6,295 nt of DNA from Bacteroidota bacterium (GTDB lineage Bacteria > Bacteroidota > Bacteroidia > Bacteroidales > Prolixibacteraceae). The notes beneath the pieces are model-generated. The model saw only the letters and a program-made list of their open reading frames with translations. It was not told the origin of the DNA and searched no databases. The stretch lies in contig JAUYTA010000516.1 of the NCBI GenBank assembly GCA_030695265.1, forward strand, positions 1 through 6,295. Reading direction: 5' to 3'. Every line of letters starts with the position of its first letter. The stretch's first letter is position 1. The position numbers and the translations under genes are program-made. Positions 5,460 through 6,295 of the stretch are shown here, in pieces.

Positions 5460-6295
5460 TTAGTCAAATGGAAGCACTGGTTGCATCAGAGTTCGTCTTT
5501 TCGCAATTTGTATATATTCAGGATTAAGTTCAATCCCCACGCATTTTCTGTTTAATTTTAGGCTAACTTCACCTACTGTCCCTGAACCTAAAAAAGGATC
5601 AAGTATCCATGAATCAATTTTACTTCCAGCCATTATACAGGGCATTATTAAAGATGGAGGAAATACTGCAAAATGAGCATCTTTAAAGGGTTCGGTCTTC
5701 ACACTCCATACGCTTCTCTTATTACGCGTGTTAATACCGTCATTTGTTCTCTCCTTTATAGCTTCAAAGTCATAATAATACTTTTCCTCTTTCGTCAGTA
5801 GAAAAATATATTCATGAGATTGTGTAGGTCTGTCTTTTACTGATTCAGGCTGGCAATTTGGCTTATACCAAACAATATCAGATCTTAAATGCCATCCGTC
5901 AGCTTGAAGTGCAAACGCCAATCTCCAAGGTAATCCAATCAAATCCTTTGGCTTCAATCCTTCAGGAGTTGCTGGTCGGTAGGACATGGCTCGTGCAGGA
6001 TTTTTTTTGTCTATATCCCTCCAAGTTCTTCCGCCACTGGTATAAGCGTCTCCCATATTTAACCACAGTGTGCCGTCATTTTTCAATACTCTTTTTACCT
6101 CTCTGAAAACATCCACCATTCTTTTAATATATTCATTTAGACTAGACTCAGCACCAATTTGACCTTCCATTTCATAATCTCGAAGACCCCAATATGGTGG
6201 ACTAGTTACACATGCTTGAAATTGTGCAGAATCAAATTTTTTCAATTCATCAAAACAATTACCAAGGATTATTTCATAGTTAACGTTTAATTCCA
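5460..6295 (-). CDS. Site-specific DNA methyltransferase (beta-class amino-methylase, probably N4-cytosine), 5' end outside window
   Basis: The frame stays open to the window edge, giving 277 visible residues. The TTG at 6245 is not the start: 'NYEIILGNCFDEL', normal for this family, lies upstream. Probably only a few codons are missing. Motif order is that of beta-class enzymes: catalytic TSPPYWGLRDY near the N-terminus (about visible residues 30-40), a middle target-recognition region including 'PESVKDRPTQSHEYIFLL', then 'HFAVFPPSLI' (motif X, about 207-216), the SAM-binding DPFLGSGTV (motif I, about 232-240) and 'VGIELNPEYI' (motif II). SPPY is typical of N4-cytosine methylases, though N6-adenine cannot be excluded from the motif. 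Paired with a SmaI-like nuclease, the expected role is to methylate a cytosine in CCCGGG and protect host DNA. All core motifs look intact. It probably has its own promoter beyond the window. Confidence 0.92.
   Translation of the reverse strand, partial: ELNVNYEIILGNCFDELKKFDSAQFQACVTSPPYWGLRDYEMEGQIGAESSLNEYIKRMVDVFREVKRVLKNDGTLWLNMGDAYTSGGRTWRDIDKKNPARAMSYRPATPEGLKPKDLIGLPWRLAFALQADGWHLRSDIVWYKPNCQPESVKDRPTQSHEYIFLLTKEEKYYYDFEAIKERTNDGINTRNKRSVWSVKTEPFKDAHFAVFPPSLIMPCIMAGSKIDSWILDPFLGSGTVGEVSLKLNRKCVGIELNPEYIQIAKRRTLMQPVLPFD

Noticed and set aside
1..6295. Absence of CCCGGG from the window as evidence of restriction avoidance
   Set aside because: I saw no CCCGGG, but about one or fewer would be expected by chance in 6.3 kb of this composition, so absence says nothing.
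1..6295. CRISPR array, insertion sequence or prophage genes
   Set aside because: No regularly spaced repeats, transposase, integrase or phage structural motifs were seen.

Overview
The window looks like a chromosomal segment of a member of the Bacteroidota, probably from the Bacteroidales/Marinilabiliales side (inference). The signs are the type of topoisomerase IV A subunit, a MiaA of the 'RQVYRGMDLGTGKDY' kind, TAnnTTTG-like -7 promoter motifs, almost no strong Shine-Dalgarno sites, and short AT-rich 'AATATCCAAT' and 'GAAGACCGAAGTCGG' intergenic repeats that I associate with this phylum.

Left part (1-4228) is housekeeping. It holds the C-terminal two thirds of a topoisomerase IV subunit A (1-1863, 5' end outside the window). 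Shikimate kinase follows on the same strand (2008-2514); its upstream region carries a perfect 16-bp palindrome bracketed by a 9-bp direct repeat. tRNA dimethylallyltransferase miaA is on the minus strand (2505-3440) and overlaps the end of the kinase gene tail to tail by 10 bp. A 63-codon reading frame (3517-3708) resembles only the C-terminal tail of Fic/DOC-family proteins. smpB (3770-4228), the tmRNA partner, closes the block. These genes work in different processes (DNA decatenation, aromatic amino acid synthesis, tRNA modification, ribosome rescue) and share a neighbourhood, not a pathway.

The boundary (4229-4652) is a 424-bp gap. It begins with dispersed-repeat sequence and becomes AT-rich. 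It contains a palindrome, a tiny minus-strand frame that may be a gene remnant, and a good Bacteroidota-type promoter with an inverted repeat lying over its -33 region.

Right part (4653-6295) is a Type II restriction-modification pair, visibly richer in A+T than the left part. An endonuclease (4653-5456) strongly resembles my recollection of R.SmaI. A beta-class amino-methyltransferase with TSPPYW and DPFLGSGT motifs (5460-6295, minus, 5' end outside the window) converges on it with only 3 bp between the stops. The endonuclease would cut, and the methylase protect, the same site, predicted by family to be CCCGGG with N4-methylcytosine. This pair was probably acquired horizontally next to smpB. 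I see no wholly new system. The parts most worth a second look are the divergent SmaI-like pair with its operator-like promoter, the palindrome in front of the kinase gene, and the orphan Fic tail.
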